DNA of 64,000 nt, from positions 463,895-527,894 of the forward strand of contig CAUYUJ010017882.1 of NCBI GenBank assembly GCA_963575745.1, read 5' to 3'. Under the pieces are notes generated by a model. The model saw only the letters and a program-made list of their open reading frames with translations. It ran no database searches and had not been told where the DNA came from. This stretch comes from Prorocentrum cordatum. Its lineage: Eukaryota > Sar > Dinophyceae > Prorocentrales > Prorocentraceae. Shown here piece after piece: positions 50,976 to 60,715 of this stretch (position 1 is the first letter of the stretch; every line of letters begins with the position of its first letter). The position numbers and the translations under genes were made by a program.

Positions 50976-51424
50976 CGGAGGAGGCCGAGAGCGGAGCAGC
51001 AGCTGGGCCCTCCCCCAGCCGCCGGGGGCTCGGCGGGCGGCGCGGGGGGCGACCTCCGTCAGCGCGCTGTTGGGCAGCTGCCACTGCGAGAATCCGCCCT
51101 CGGACTCCGCAAACTTCACCTGCCCACGGGGCTGCGCCCCTGCAGCCGCCATGCTGCCGTCGGGAGCGCCGGAGAGAAGGAACGAGTGGGCTGCTCTGGC
51201 CACGGAGAGCATCGGCCGTGAGGGGGTTCCACGCGGTGCCAGGACCGAAGCCGAAGGGACGGCCCGAACACCAGGGCCCCTCCAGAGTTCCAGGCGGTCC
51301 TTCCTTCAGCGCCTTGGCTGTACCACCACCTCCACTCGTCGTGGACAAACCGTGACGGACAATGTTTGCCAAGTTTCGGCCTCCCTCGGGGGCGGCCAAG
51401 AGGGGGGCGTCCAAGACGGGGGGG

Positions 51425-51600
51425 CGCAAATCATGGCTTGCGGCATGTGCGCGGCCCAGGGAGGGGCCCCAGGGACGTAATGAAATGAGAAGATGCGCCG
51501 TGACATCTGGGAAGACATCGTGGCCCCCGCCATGAGATCCACGCCCCCCGAATCATCACCCCCCTCTTTGCCGCCCCCGACTCCCGAGACCCTCACCGGG
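51425..51600. repeat. element D, copy 3
   Basis: GCGCAAATCATGGCTTGCGG, CATGTGCGCGGCCCAG, GGGACGTAATGAAATGAGAA, GATGCGCCGTGACATCTGGG, ATGAGATCCACGCCCCCCGA, ATCATCACCCCCCTCTTTGC. Intact, followed closely by MITE-B copy 3. Confidence 0.8.
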
Positions 51601-51604
51601 CCCC

Positions 51605-51733
51605 TGGCCATCGCTCGGACGTCAATTCCCTGTGTTTTTTTCGGTTTCGTGCGTGGTTTTTTCGCCAAATGATCAAGGCTGCTCCTCGATGGTCCTCGCC
51701 GAAGGAAAAATGCACACGTCCGAGCGATGCCAA
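51605..51733. mobile_element. MITE-B, copy 3
   Basis: TGGCCATCGCTCGGACGT ... ACGTCCGAGCGATGCCA; the cleanest copy. The flanks share GGCCCC on both sides (imperfect target duplication). Confidence 0.85.
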
Positions 51734-52283
51734 GGCCCCGGGACCTGGGTCGTGGGCTCTGAACTCGTGGGCCCACGTCGCGAGGGAATTGCGGCGCCGG
51801 AGGTTCCTCTGCGCTCCTTTCTCCGCTCCTCATTGCGGCCTGCGGCGGCCGAGGATTGAACAACAGCGCTGCCACGTGCGTTCCTCCTCCTCCTCCTCCT
51901 CCTCCTCCTCCTCCTCCTCCTTCCCATCCCCCCAGTCATCCTTTCCCACCATCAATCCATGCCTTGCCCTCCCCACATCCTGAAAGAGTACTCGTCGATG
52001 CGCGGCGACGGAGATAGATAAAGGGAACGAAAAATCAGCTGACGATGGCGAACGCGCGGACGGGGAGGCGGGAGGCCAGGACCACCGGGACGAAGCAGGC
52101 GGACGGGCAAGCGGAAGGGACCGAGGTCGGAGGCGACGGAAGGGGCGACGCCCCCATGGGCGGACATTACACGCCTTCGGCGGGGAGCCTCGCTGAAGAC
52201 GTGGACCATCAGCGTCACTGGATACGTGTACTGCTCCCCCTAGGCTAGTCGCCCCTTTCGTAGCCTCCGAAGAGGGGGAGGCT
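51734..52283. other. unique DNA with a short TCC tract
   Basis: (TCC)n at 51884-51920. The remainder is GC-rich without a supported gene. Confidence 0.45.
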
Positions 52284-52410
52284 CGCCATCGCTCGGACGT
52301 TCCTTTTCCCGTGCACGTGTCGGCTTCGTGCGCGTAGCTCTTCGCAGGATGATCCATGATGCTCCTCGATGGCCCCCGCCGAGGAAAACGTGCACATGTC
52401 CGAGCGATGC
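52284..52410. mobile_element. MITE-B, copy 4
   Basis: CGCCATCGCTCGGACGT ... ACATGTCCGAGCGATGC. Interior GGCTTCGTGCGCGTAGCTCT, CTCGATGGCCCCCGCCGAGG. It abuts the double-hairpin element at 52412. Confidence 0.8.
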
Positions 52411-52411
52411 T

Positions 52412-52570
52412 GCGAGGCGGGGATTTATCCATATCCGCCGCCTGGGATAAGACGTCCTGTTGCCCTGGCAGGCGGCGGATATGGACATAGCTCGGCCCCT
52501 GGGGGCCCGCAGGTGTCCACATCCGCCGCCTGCCGAAACTCCGAAAACTGACCCTCCAGGCGGCGGTCGC
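52412..52570. mobile_element. double-hairpin element, copy 1 (truncated)
   Basis: First hairpin: TTATCCATATCCGCCGCCTG against CAGGCGGCGGATATGGACAT (52427-52486). Spacer GCTCGGCCCCTGGGGGCCCG. Second hairpin: GTGTCCACATCCGCCGCCTG against CCAGGCGGCGGTCGCGG, its outer end replaced by the TCC tract. Confidence 0.75.
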
Positions 52571-52738
52571 GGTCCCTCTCCTCCTCCTCCTCCTCCTCCT
52601 CCTCCTCCTCCTCCTCCTCCCTCTCCTCCCCTCCTCCTCCTCCTCCTCCTCCTCCTCCTCCCTCTCCTCCTCCCTCTCCTCCTCCTCCTCCTCCTCCTCC
52701 TCCTCCTCCTCCTCCTCCTCCTCCTCCTCCTCCTCCTG
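52571..52738. repeat. (TCC)n microsatellite
   Basis: CTCCTCCTCC with CCCTCTCC interruptions. Confidence 0.95.
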
Positions 52739-52880
52739 GAGAAACAACAACGAGTTCGCACGAGCGACGAAGGCCGACCGGCCGCAACTGGGGGAGGCTG
52801 TGGCCCTTACCCCCCCCCCTGGGGGAACCCCTCGCGCCGACGATCTCTCGACGAGGGGTGTCGAAATCGAGGGGTCCCCA

Positions 52881-53084
52881 GATGCGGGCAATGGTTATGT
52901 CCACATCCAGTGCGTCTTGGATTCTTGGGCTCTCTTCCCCAGAAACCGTGGACGCACTGGATATGGATAAAAATATGGCCCCGAGAGGCTTGATTTTATC
53001 CTTATCAAGCGCGCCTCGGCGTTGCGGCACCTCTTCCCGAAAAGTCCACGACGCTCTGGATATGGACATAAGTACTGCCCGCAC
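52881..53084. mobile_element. double-hairpin element, copy 2
   Basis: Outer ends GATGCGGGCAATGGTTATGT and ACATAAGTACTGCCCGCACC are inverted. Inside, TCCACATCCAGTGCGTC pairs with GACGCACTGGATATGGATA, and TTATCCTTATCAAGCGCG pairs loosely with CGCTCTGGATATGGACATAA. Spacer ATGGCCCCGAGAGGCTTGAT. Confidence 0.85.
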
Positions 53085-53337
53085 CAGAGGGGGGAAGGAC
53101 CACAGCTCCCCCAGGTGTGCCTGGCCTGGACGGGCAGGCGGCGGCGCGCAGGACGGGGGCGCGGGAGAACCGCACCCCCGGAGGTGCCGCCGCGCGGCCG
53201 CGCCCCCCGCGCTCCCGCGGCGGCTCGGCGGGGCGCCGCGGGGGGGGCGAGGTTCCCGCATCGCTCTCTAAGAGCTCAGGAGGGCTTCGTGTAGAAGCCG
53301 GCAGCGCAGGGTAGCCCGGGAGTTCCCCTTTTCCCCC
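53085..53337. other. very GC-rich DNA, no gene
   Basis: GGCGGCGCG and CCGCGCGG words without regular period. Confidence 0.45.
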
Positions 53338-53535
53338 TCCCCTCCTCCTCCTCCTCCTCCTCCTCTCTCCTCCTCCTCCTCCTCCTCCTCCTCCTCCTCC
53401 TCCTCCTCCCTCCTCCTCCTCCTCCTCCTCCTTCCCTCCTCCTCGTCCTCCTCGTCCTCCTCCTCCTCCTTCCCTCCTTCCCTCCTTCCTCCTCCTCCTC
53501 CTCCTCCTCCTCCTCCTCTTCCTCCTCCGCCTCCT
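53338..53535. repeat. (TCC)n microsatellite
   Basis: CTCCTCCTCC with TCCCTCCTTCC interruptions. Confidence 0.95.
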
Positions 53536-53829
53536 CCTCCCCATTTTCCTCCCCTTTCTCGCTGTCCGTATCTCCCTCCCGCCCCCTTCGCTGACCCGCC
53601 CTCCCTCCTGCCTTTACGCCCCCCTTGCCACCTCCGGCATTTCTTCGATTGCAAGGCCGCGCGTGCCGAGTTCCCAATGCCAGGGAGCGCGCGCCGACTT
53701 TCCATGGCGACGTCGCCGCTTCGGCCTGAAGAGGCGCGTCTTCCGCCGGCCAAGGCGCGAAGCCGTCGGGGGCCGTCGGGGCAGCCCCGTGGACCGGGCC
53801 GCCGGGGCAACCCCGCAGCTCGTGGCGCA

Positions 53830-54440
53830 TGAGACCAAGCCGTTGGGACGCGTCCGCAGGGGTCTAGCCGCGCGCCGCCGCCGCTCTCTCGCCGTATTTC
53901 GTCAGCGCGTTCTGCAAGGGCGCCGGCGACTTGCGCCCCACGCCTCGCGCGAGGGGGGCCGAAACATCGGCGTGTCCCGCACGCGCGGGGCGCGGGAGAA
54001 CATGACGTGGAGGCGCAGCCACCGCTGCTCGTCAGACACGCCCGCGCGGCCAGCGCCCTCGCCCCTAACGCAATGGGCGGCGTCGCCCTTGCGCTACGTC
54101 TGACCATGCGACAGCCTGGAGGTCAGGGGGCCAGGCATGACGCGCGCGTCAGAGTGAACCCAAGCGCACGACGTGCGGCCCCGAGCTCTGTCGCGTGAGC
54201 TCCTGCTCGCTGGGCCTGCGCATGAGCAAGCTCCACGCCCGCGCCTCGGCCTCGCCTTCGTCGTCAGCGCCTTCGGCGCCCTGTTGCAGCAGCGTGGCGA
54301 CCTCCTGGTAAGTCTGGATAGTGTTGAAGCCGCGCACCCAAATCCAGATTCCCTGCGGTAGGAGGCGGGAGCGCAAGAGCTGGCCCCGCGCGCGCTCCTC
54401 GAATTGCTGCTCGTGTTCTGGGTGAAAAAATTCGCTCGCG
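53830..54440 (-). pseudogene. degraded gene of unknown family
   Basis: Three minus-strand pieces have natural protein composition in otherwise unique DNA. From the 5' side: E-F-F-H-P-E-H-E-Q-Q-F-E-E-R-A-R-G, then G-I-W-I-W-V-R-G-F-N-T-I-Q-T-Y-Q-E-V-A-T-L-L-Q-Q-G-A ... H-V-V-R-L-G-S-L and a stop near 54149. Next, D-E-Q-R-W-L-R-L-H-V-M-F-S-R-A-P-R-V-R-D-T (about 54030-53965). After a frame change, L-Q-N-A-L-T-K-Y-G-E-R (about 53920-53890). Stops and shifts separate them, so this is a broken gene or a set of small exons. I do not recognise the family. No PPR pattern. Confidence 0.4.
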
Positions 54441-54694
54441 CACGAGGCCCACGCTCATGACTCCCTTAATACTCAGACATCAAAGGCCCAAAAGTTAAAG
54501 CAATTACAAATTTGAGGACGGCCGCATCGGACTACCAACGTGAAGTGCGGGCCCCATGGGAGCTCCCGCTCGAGACTTCCTCGCCATTCACTCACAGACG
54601 ACGCCACCGATCGAGGTGCCGACCAGATTCAGGCCTCAAGAACCAAAAAGTGACGACAGTTAGGCGATCTAGTAGCATGAGGGCAGCAACGTGC
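54441..54694. other. unique DNA, nothing recognised
   Basis: Contains one R-front word, CCCGCTCGAGACTTCCTCG (54568). No gene. Confidence 0.4.
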
Positions 54695-55160
54695 CAGCCT
54701 GCGCCAAACAGTCATCGCAATCGCCGTCGCATGGGGTTTGCAAACCAAGTTACGGGTGAGTGGATGGGAGGATTGCGCGAAGAGTGGAGCTGAAAACTTC
54801 AAGTCCATCGGTGTAAAAATAAGAACGCTGCATAGATGGCACAAGTGTCCTAAGTCGCACGACATGAGCTAAACATGGGTTGTACAGCATAAGTCGCACC
54901 TCGTATACTGCACCACCTGGATTGCACCGCGTATGGCGCACTATAGATTGTCTAACAAACATGCAACACACAGGTTGTACCGCATCTGTTGATGTACATA
55001 TGTATATATATATATATATACACAGAGAGAGAACCACAGTGGCTGCACCACATAGGTTGCCCCACATACCAAAGATACTTGCAATGCGAGAAACCCAACA
55101 TGTGGGGCCCACGCCAGATAACCTACACATATACATGTATATACCTATGTAGTGATTCGC
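54695..55160. repeat. third copy of the 26-27 kb composite
   Basis: TCGCAATCGCCGTCGCATGG, TTGCAAACCAAG, GGATTGCGCGAAGAGTGGAG, then several (C/T)TGCACCACCTGGATTGCA-type words, then (TA)n at 55002-55020 and CACAGTGGCTGCACC. Same order as 27280-27500. Confidence 0.7.
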
Positions 55161-55840
55161 CCCCTCGATATACTTGTACAAAAGCACGTTCTGCCGCCTC
55201 TTCCTCCTCTTCCTTCCTTCCTCCCCTCCTCCTCCTCAAAAAACCCTCCTGTCCCTCCGCCTCCCTCGCCCTACAGGGGCACGCACACCGTAAAACCAGC
55301 AACAGCGAACAAGGGCGTCCTTGTCTCTTCTCCACAACTGCCCAATATAGGTACTAAGGTACTACTCTCCCTTCTCACCCGAAGATGGCCGGGGAGCGGC
55401 GATCGGCGCTTTGCTCCCGTCATTCAGAATGGGCCTCGCGCCCCATCGCGGGCCACTTCTCTGGAAAGCAAATGCTTCCTCCTCCTTGTCGCCCCCCCGT
55501 CTGTCCTCCGCCATCCGCTGGTCCACCTGCTCCTCCCCCCTTCCGCTGCAGTCCCCGCTGCTGTCCGTCGTCGTTTCCCTCCTTCTTCATTATCCTCCCT
55601 TTCCTCCCGCTCATCTGCCACCTCCTCCTCCTCCTCCTCCGCCACCTCCTACGCACGCAGTTCCCATTGCCCGATTGCGCATGATACGACGGGGGGTCCT
55701 CTTTGGAGTTACAGGTCTGCTATGGCGCGCGTCCACGGATGGAGACAAACCAGTGCAATGGGGAGGAATGGGTCAGAGGGGTAGGGTGTTAGAGATGGTG
55801 AGAGCGCATCTAGCTTGCGGTCCCACCCCTTTCCACACTC
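55161..55840. repeat. pyrimidine-rich DNA
   Basis: TCC-rich short runs at 55198-55260 and 55615-55660. Between them unique DNA without a supported gene. Confidence 0.5.
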
Positions 55841-56225
55841 CTCCTCCTGTCTCCTTCCTCTCCTCCTCGTCCTCAAACTCCTCCTATTGTTCCTCCTCCC
55901 CCTCCCTCCCTCCCTCCCTCCCTCCCTTCCTCCCCCCCCCTCCCTCCCTCCCTCCCCCCCCTCCTCCTCCTCCTCCTCCTCCTCCTCCTCCTCCTCCTTC
56001 TCCTCCTCAAACTACTCCTCCTATTTTTCCTCCTCCTCCTCCTCCTCCTCTTCCTCCTCATGCTCCTCCTCCTCCTGATCCTCCTCCTCCTCCTCCTGCT
56101 CCTCCTCCTCGTCTCCCTCCTCTTCCTCCTCCTCCACTTTCTCCCTCCTCGTCCCTCCCTCTCTCCCTCCTCTCCAAATCCACGTCATCCTTGCACTCCT
56201 CCTCCTCGCTCTCTCCGTCCTCTCC
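55841..56225. repeat. (TCC)n and (CCCT)n microsatellite
   Basis: CTCCTCCTCC with CCCTCCCTCC tracts at 55900-55955. Confidence 0.95.
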
Positions 56226-56480
56226 TCGTCCACGTCCTCATCCCCAGCGCCTGCGAGAATCCGCCAGCGTCCTCCGTCTCAGTTATCACCCCGGTCCTGC
56301 CGCCGAGGGACTCCATCCTGCCGCGGCCGGCCGCTCGCGAGGGACCCGTGATGGACATGTCGACGACGGCGGCGACGACGACGACGACGACGGCGACGAC
56401 GATGACGGCGAGAACGACGACGATTACGTCAACGTTAATTCGTGTAAGAGGAAGCCAGGACGAGGATAAATTCGGGTGAA
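56226..56480. repeat. GACGACGGC tract and unique DNA
   Basis: A run of GACGACGACG and GGCGACGACG at 56353-56430. No gene. Confidence 0.55.
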
Positions 56481-56684
56481 GATGCGGGCAAGGTTCGTAT
56501 CCATATCCAGTGCGTCTTGGATTTTTTGGGAAGGAGCGTCACAAGGCCGAGGCGCACTGGATATGGATAAAAATCGAGCCTCTAGGGGGCAAATTTATCC
56601 ATCTCCAGCGCGCCTCTGGTTTCTGGGGAAGGGAACCCGAAACTCCATATCGCAGTGGACATGGACAGAAGTATTGCCCGCAGA
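56481..56684. mobile_element. double-hairpin element, copy 3, inverted relative to copy 2
   Basis: Ends GATGCGGGCAAGG and AGTATTGCCCGCAG. First hairpin TATCCATATCCAGTGCG against CGCACTGGATATGGATA; second TTTATCCATCTCCAGCGCG against ATCGCAGTGGACATGGACA. The spacer ATCGAGCCTCTAGGGGGC and both loops match the reverse complement of copy 2. Confidence 0.85.
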
Positions 56685-57254
56685 AGACACAATGAGAATC
56701 GTGGAATCCCGGCGACTCTGGAGGATGCATCGGGGGCCGCGGCCTCCTCATTGCGTTCTGGAACGCTCTGAGAGCGTTCCGGAACGCTCTGCAACGGATT
56801 TGCCTCCGCCCTAGCCTCGTCCTATCGGAGGCGGATCTCGGAGGCCTGGAAATGGGCACCAACACCAACACAGGGCGTTGCCTCCACAGGGGGAAGATGA
56901 TCCTAGATTTTCGGTGTTGGTGGTAATAGTTCGGCCACCTTGGAAGCCAGAATATTACCACCATCACCGAGATCGGGATCTTCTTCCCCGGGCGGAGGCA
57001 CACCGCCGATATTGGTGTTGGTGTCAATCTCTAGGCCTGCGAGGATCATGGGAGGTCTTCCTAAGAATGATTATTAAGGGCGATTGGGCGGAATATAAGC
57101 AATGAGACAGGATGAGGCCAAAGGAAACGCAAGATGGAGCTCGACTAAGCCGGAATGGATGGGATGCAGCGGGACTAAGCCTGATTAGGCCCGTTCTCAG
57201 CCACGGATGCACCAGCGCGGACGCTAAATCTCACCTACTAGGATATCAATCCGA
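56685..57254. other. unique DNA with a 20-bp palindrome
   Basis: AGAGCGTTCCGGAACGCTCT, a perfect palindrome, lies at 56771-56790, preceded by GGAACGCTCTG. 56840-57060 contains GGTGTTGGTG and CACCAACACCAAC in opposite orientation. No gene. Confidence 0.6.
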
Positions 57255-57526
57255 ACGTCACCATGTTCATAAAGACCATCATCAAAGTCGCTATCACCAT
57301 CATCACCAACATCATCACTATCATCAACATCAATATCGTCATCCTCATCCTCATCCTGTTCATCCTGATCATCATGATCATGATCATGATCATGATCATG
57401 ATCATGACCATCATCATCATCATCATCATCAGCAGCACCAGCAGCAGCATCACAGTCAGCATCATCACTAGCAGCATCACCAAAGCCATCGCCATCACCA
57501 TCACCACCACCATCATCATCATCATG

Positions 57527-57621
<95 letters not shown>

Positions 57622-57720
57622 ATCATCCTCATCGTCCTGATCATCCTCATCCTCATCCCCATCCTCATCCTCATCATCCGAATCGTCATCCTAATCCTCA
57701 CTCTCCTTCTCATTCACCTA
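57255..57720. repeat. (ATC)n and (ATGATC)n microsatellite
   Basis: CATCATCATC, an ATGATCATGATCATGATC stretch at about 57370-57408, GTCATCGTCATC at 57528-57570. Both strands stay open (poly-Ile, poly-Met). Confidence 0.95.
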
Positions 57721-59099
57721 CATCGGCAAGACTAGGACATCAACAGCATCATGATGATCATCGCCAACATCATCATCAAAATCATCATCAACATCGTAAT
57801 CAGCATCGTCGTCGTCGTCATCAAAATCATCATCCTCATCGGCGCCCCCAAGATGCCGCACGACCCAAAGACTCCTATCTCCCAGGACAGCCCCGAAGAC
57901 CGTCCCGGGACGCCCCGCGCGGCGCCCGGTAATGGCATGCCTTGCTTGGCATGTGGGCAGCCGCGAACAAACCATGCTGCGAGAACAGGAGCCCCTCCGC
58001 CGGCAAGAAGAACCACAAACATGAGGTTTCCGAAGGTCCCTCCCGAGGAGTCGCCAAACCTGACCTGCCTGGCCTATCGAAGAAACCATGGTGAACACGG
58101 AATATGGCAGTGCCTGCAAACCAAGCCTTACCAGGACGAACCAACAAAGCTGTCAACATCAAGAACGATCGAGAATACCCATCGGTCGGAAGAAGCAGGT
58201 AGGAACATGAAAGAGGAAAACGGTGAACGTAGATTGGGCTTCCGCGCGCCCCCTGAAAAGAACGGAAACGGTGAAGCCACTCGATCATTGAAGTATGAAG
58301 GCGCTTGACGTATTGGAATCTAGAAATCCCAAAGTACATGCTTTCAACGACCGATAGGTGCCCGTCTGGAGGCTGCAAAAAAACATGCCACACAGACGAC
58401 GAACATTCAGTAGCCTCCGACAACCGAGCATGTTCTTACGCATCGCTCCCACCGTACTGCGGAATGTGCGGTAAGCGTGTCGGCATGACAGGGGCCATTG
58501 GATCACACAACTCTGTCAAGCTAATAATAATGGCGACATGCCTAATGGGCAATGGGGACCATGAACGCAATCGCACGATCAATGCCAGGAGCTAGGAGAC
58601 TGTTTGATATCATCTGCTGGGGCCCCCAACATGAAAGCGTGCATTTCCTTCCCGGAGTCGTTTGGTTCCAATGGAGTGGATGATTCCAATGAATACGAGG
58701 ACGATCGTTCCGTGTATTGGCTCCCTGCCGTGGTGATATGCTTGCTGCAGAGAATCAGACTCGCAGGGGAAATGTCAAGCTTTCTGCATCAGGTAATTTT
58801 GTGTGTTCCACAATCGTCATGTGTTGTAATGTCATGGCTTTGAATTGGCAGCGCCGCGCTCCAACTTCTCCTCTTTCTCCCGCATCCCCCTCCCGGCTCT
58901 CCCCCCGTCCTCCTCACTCTTGACAAGTCCCGTGCCCTCGAGAGAAGCTCCAGTGAGGGTGCCCACCTGCCGCCCCCGACCACTTCCGAACACCCCTTGA
59001 CACGCTGCGTGACCTCATGGGGAGCTTCACCTTCGGCCCCAATGGGAGGAGGGCGCGTGCCGCCCCATGCCGATGGCGGCACACCCCTCAAACGTTTCT
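57721..59099. other. mostly unique DNA, no supported gene
   Basis: After a CATCATC tail (to 57840), 57850-58870 is the longest stretch of ordinary complexity in the right half. Frames open here: 57875-58423 minus (182 codons), 58305-58595 plus (96 codons, with C-P-S-G-G-C-K-K-T-C) and 57751-58308 plus. They overlap each other and none shows a family I know, so I do not choose one. 58840-58920 is pyrimidine-rich. Confidence 0.4.
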
Positions 59100-59275
59100 G
59101 AAGAGGCCCTAGGACACACAAATAAATACACACAAATAACCGGATTCCCAATATCTCCCATATTCTCTGGGTTTGTGTTTCCCCCCGCCACCTCCTATAT
59201 TTTTCCATATTTTCCTGGGTATCGACGATTAATTGCGTCTGTGTGTTATTTCCCCTCCTGAGTTTCATGCCCCCG
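59100..59275 (+). repeat. AT-rich dispersed element, copy 3
   Basis: AGGACACACAAATAAATACA, CCAATATCTCCCATATTCTC, TGGGTTTGTGTTTCC, TTTTTCCATATTTTCCTGGG, ATCGACGATTAATTGCGTCT, GTGTGTTATTTCCCCTCCTG. Confidence 0.8.
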
Positions 59276-59760
59276 CAGGGAGCTCGGGAGCTCAACCTGC
59301 GGTCGCAATGGGCGCAGGCGCACGGCCCCCCCGCCCATGTGGGCACATCCTCACGTGCTTCGTGCCCCGTGGTGGGCTCCACGCAGGGCTCCAGGTGCGG
59401 TACAGCACCCGCCAAGTCCGGCACCCCCCGGCCACGCGTCGCGCCACCGTCGGGAGCTACGCCTGTGGCCCCAGTGGGCGCAGACGTCTGCTGCCCCCCC
59501 CCTCACACACACACACACACACTCACTCACACTCACACACACACACACATTCACATTTGCCGATTCCAATGCATCCCTGTGCCCACGCAGGGCGCTCAAC
59601 CCAGGGCCCGAATTGGCGGCACCCCGCCCCGCCCATCTCGACACCTCTTTCGTCAGCGGCGAGGCGGCGAACTCCGCTCCAGCGAGAAGCTGGCCAATTG
59701 AGGGGCCCCAGGGCCCTACCACTAACCGGGTCCCCTTACCCAGGGTCCTGGCTATATAAA
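59276..59760. repeat. unique DNA with a (CA)n tract
   Basis: ACACACACACACACTCACTC at 59507-59555. Flanking DNA shows no supported gene. Confidence 0.7.
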
Positions 59761-59784
59761 ACAGGGCTAGGATCGGGATAAATC

Positions 59785-59835
59785 GCTCCAGAGCGTTCCG
59801 GAGCGCTCTCAGAGCGTTCCGGAACGCTCTGGAGC
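59785..59835. repeat. palindrome cluster AGAGCGTTCCGGAACGCTCT
   Basis: The perfect 20-bp palindrome is at 59811-59830, preceded by the near-palindrome CCAGAGCGTTCCGGAGCGCT. The same palindrome is at 56771-56790. Confidence 0.85.
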
Positions 59836-59942
59836 GCCCGCGGCGCCCAATACATCCTCCAAACCCGCCGATTCTCAGAGATTTCGAGTTATCCCGATCC
59901 GATTTTGCCCCGATCTTCGCGTCGTTTTACTGTACCCGACAC

Positions 59943-59985
59943 ATGTGTTGCAACCCCACAGATCGGACATGCCCGACTGGAGCCC
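59943..59985. mobile_element. possible MITE-A right-end fragment
   Basis: CCCCACAGATCGGACATGCC, CGACTGGAG resembles a MITE-A right terminus. No left end is found within 200 bp. Confidence 0.35.
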
Positions 59986-60169
59986 GGCTGCGCCGGGGGG
60001 GCGGCCGCGGGCGCCCTCGGCCGCGCGCGGCCCGCGCGCCGCGGCGGTCCCCGGATCCCACGTCAGATCCCTGTGCGCGTCCACCGCCTGTCGCAGCTCC
60101 TGCCGCGGGCGCCGGGGCGGCCCCCTCGCCGCCGCCGCGCCGGAGGCAGCGGGGGCGGCCAGGAGGGGG
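59986..60169. other. very GC-rich DNA, no gene
   Basis: GGGGGGGCGGCCGCGGGCGC and similar words; nothing regular. Confidence 0.45.
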
Positions 60170-60295
60170 GGGGCGCTCGAGACGGAGGGGGGCGCTCGAG
60201 AAGGAGGGGGGCGCTCGAGAAGGAGGAGGGGGGCGCTCGAGAAGGAGGGGGGCGCTCGAGAAGGAGAGGGGGGCGTTCGAGAAGGAGGGGGGCGC
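60170..60295. repeat. GGGGGCGCTCGAGAAGGAG minisatellite
   Basis: Seven units of 18-21 bp, each with a CTCGAG or TTCGAG site. Confidence 0.9.
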
Positions 60296-60440
60296 AAATC
60301 ATGGCCGGCGGCACGTGCGCGGCCCAGGGGGGAGGCCGGGGACGTCAGGAGATAAGAGGAGGCGCCACGAGACCTGGGGAAATATCATGGGCCTCGCCAG
60401 GATATCCCCCCCCCCTAGTCATCGCCCCTCCCTTTGCCGC
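60296..60440. repeat. element D, copy 4 (uninterrupted)
   Basis: GCGCAAATCATGGCCGGCGG, CACGTGCGCGGCCCAG, GGGACGTCAGGAGATAAGAG, GAGGCGCCACGAGACCTGGG, CCAGGATATCCCCCCCCCCT, AGTCATCGCCCCTCC, GCCGCCCCCGAATGC. It provides the empty site for MITE-B copy 1. Confidence 0.8.
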
Positions 60441-60544
60441 CCCCGAATGCAGAGGAGGCCCGACCACAAGACACCTTTTCACCACAAAAACCCAGCCCTG
60501 AGACACTGGGAAGTCCGTGGATTGTTTCCCGGATAGCTGAAGGG

Positions 60545-60715
60545 GCCCCAGGACACACCAATAAATACACACAAATAAACAGATTGCCCATATTTTCGCA
60601 TATTTTCTGGGTTTCTGTCTTCCCCCCCCACTTCCCATATTTTCCTCTATTTTCTGGGGAATCGAAGATTAATTGTGTCTGTGTGTTTCTTTTCCTTCTG
60701 GATAACTCTTGAGAG
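60545..60715 (+). repeat. AT-rich dispersed element, copy 4
   Basis: AGGACACACCAATAAATACA, TTGCCCATATTTTCGCATAT, TTTCTGGGTTTCTGTC, CCCCCCCACTTCCCATATTT, ATCGAAGATTAATTGTGTCT, GTGTGTTTCTTTTCC. Very close to copies 2 and 3. Confidence 0.85.
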
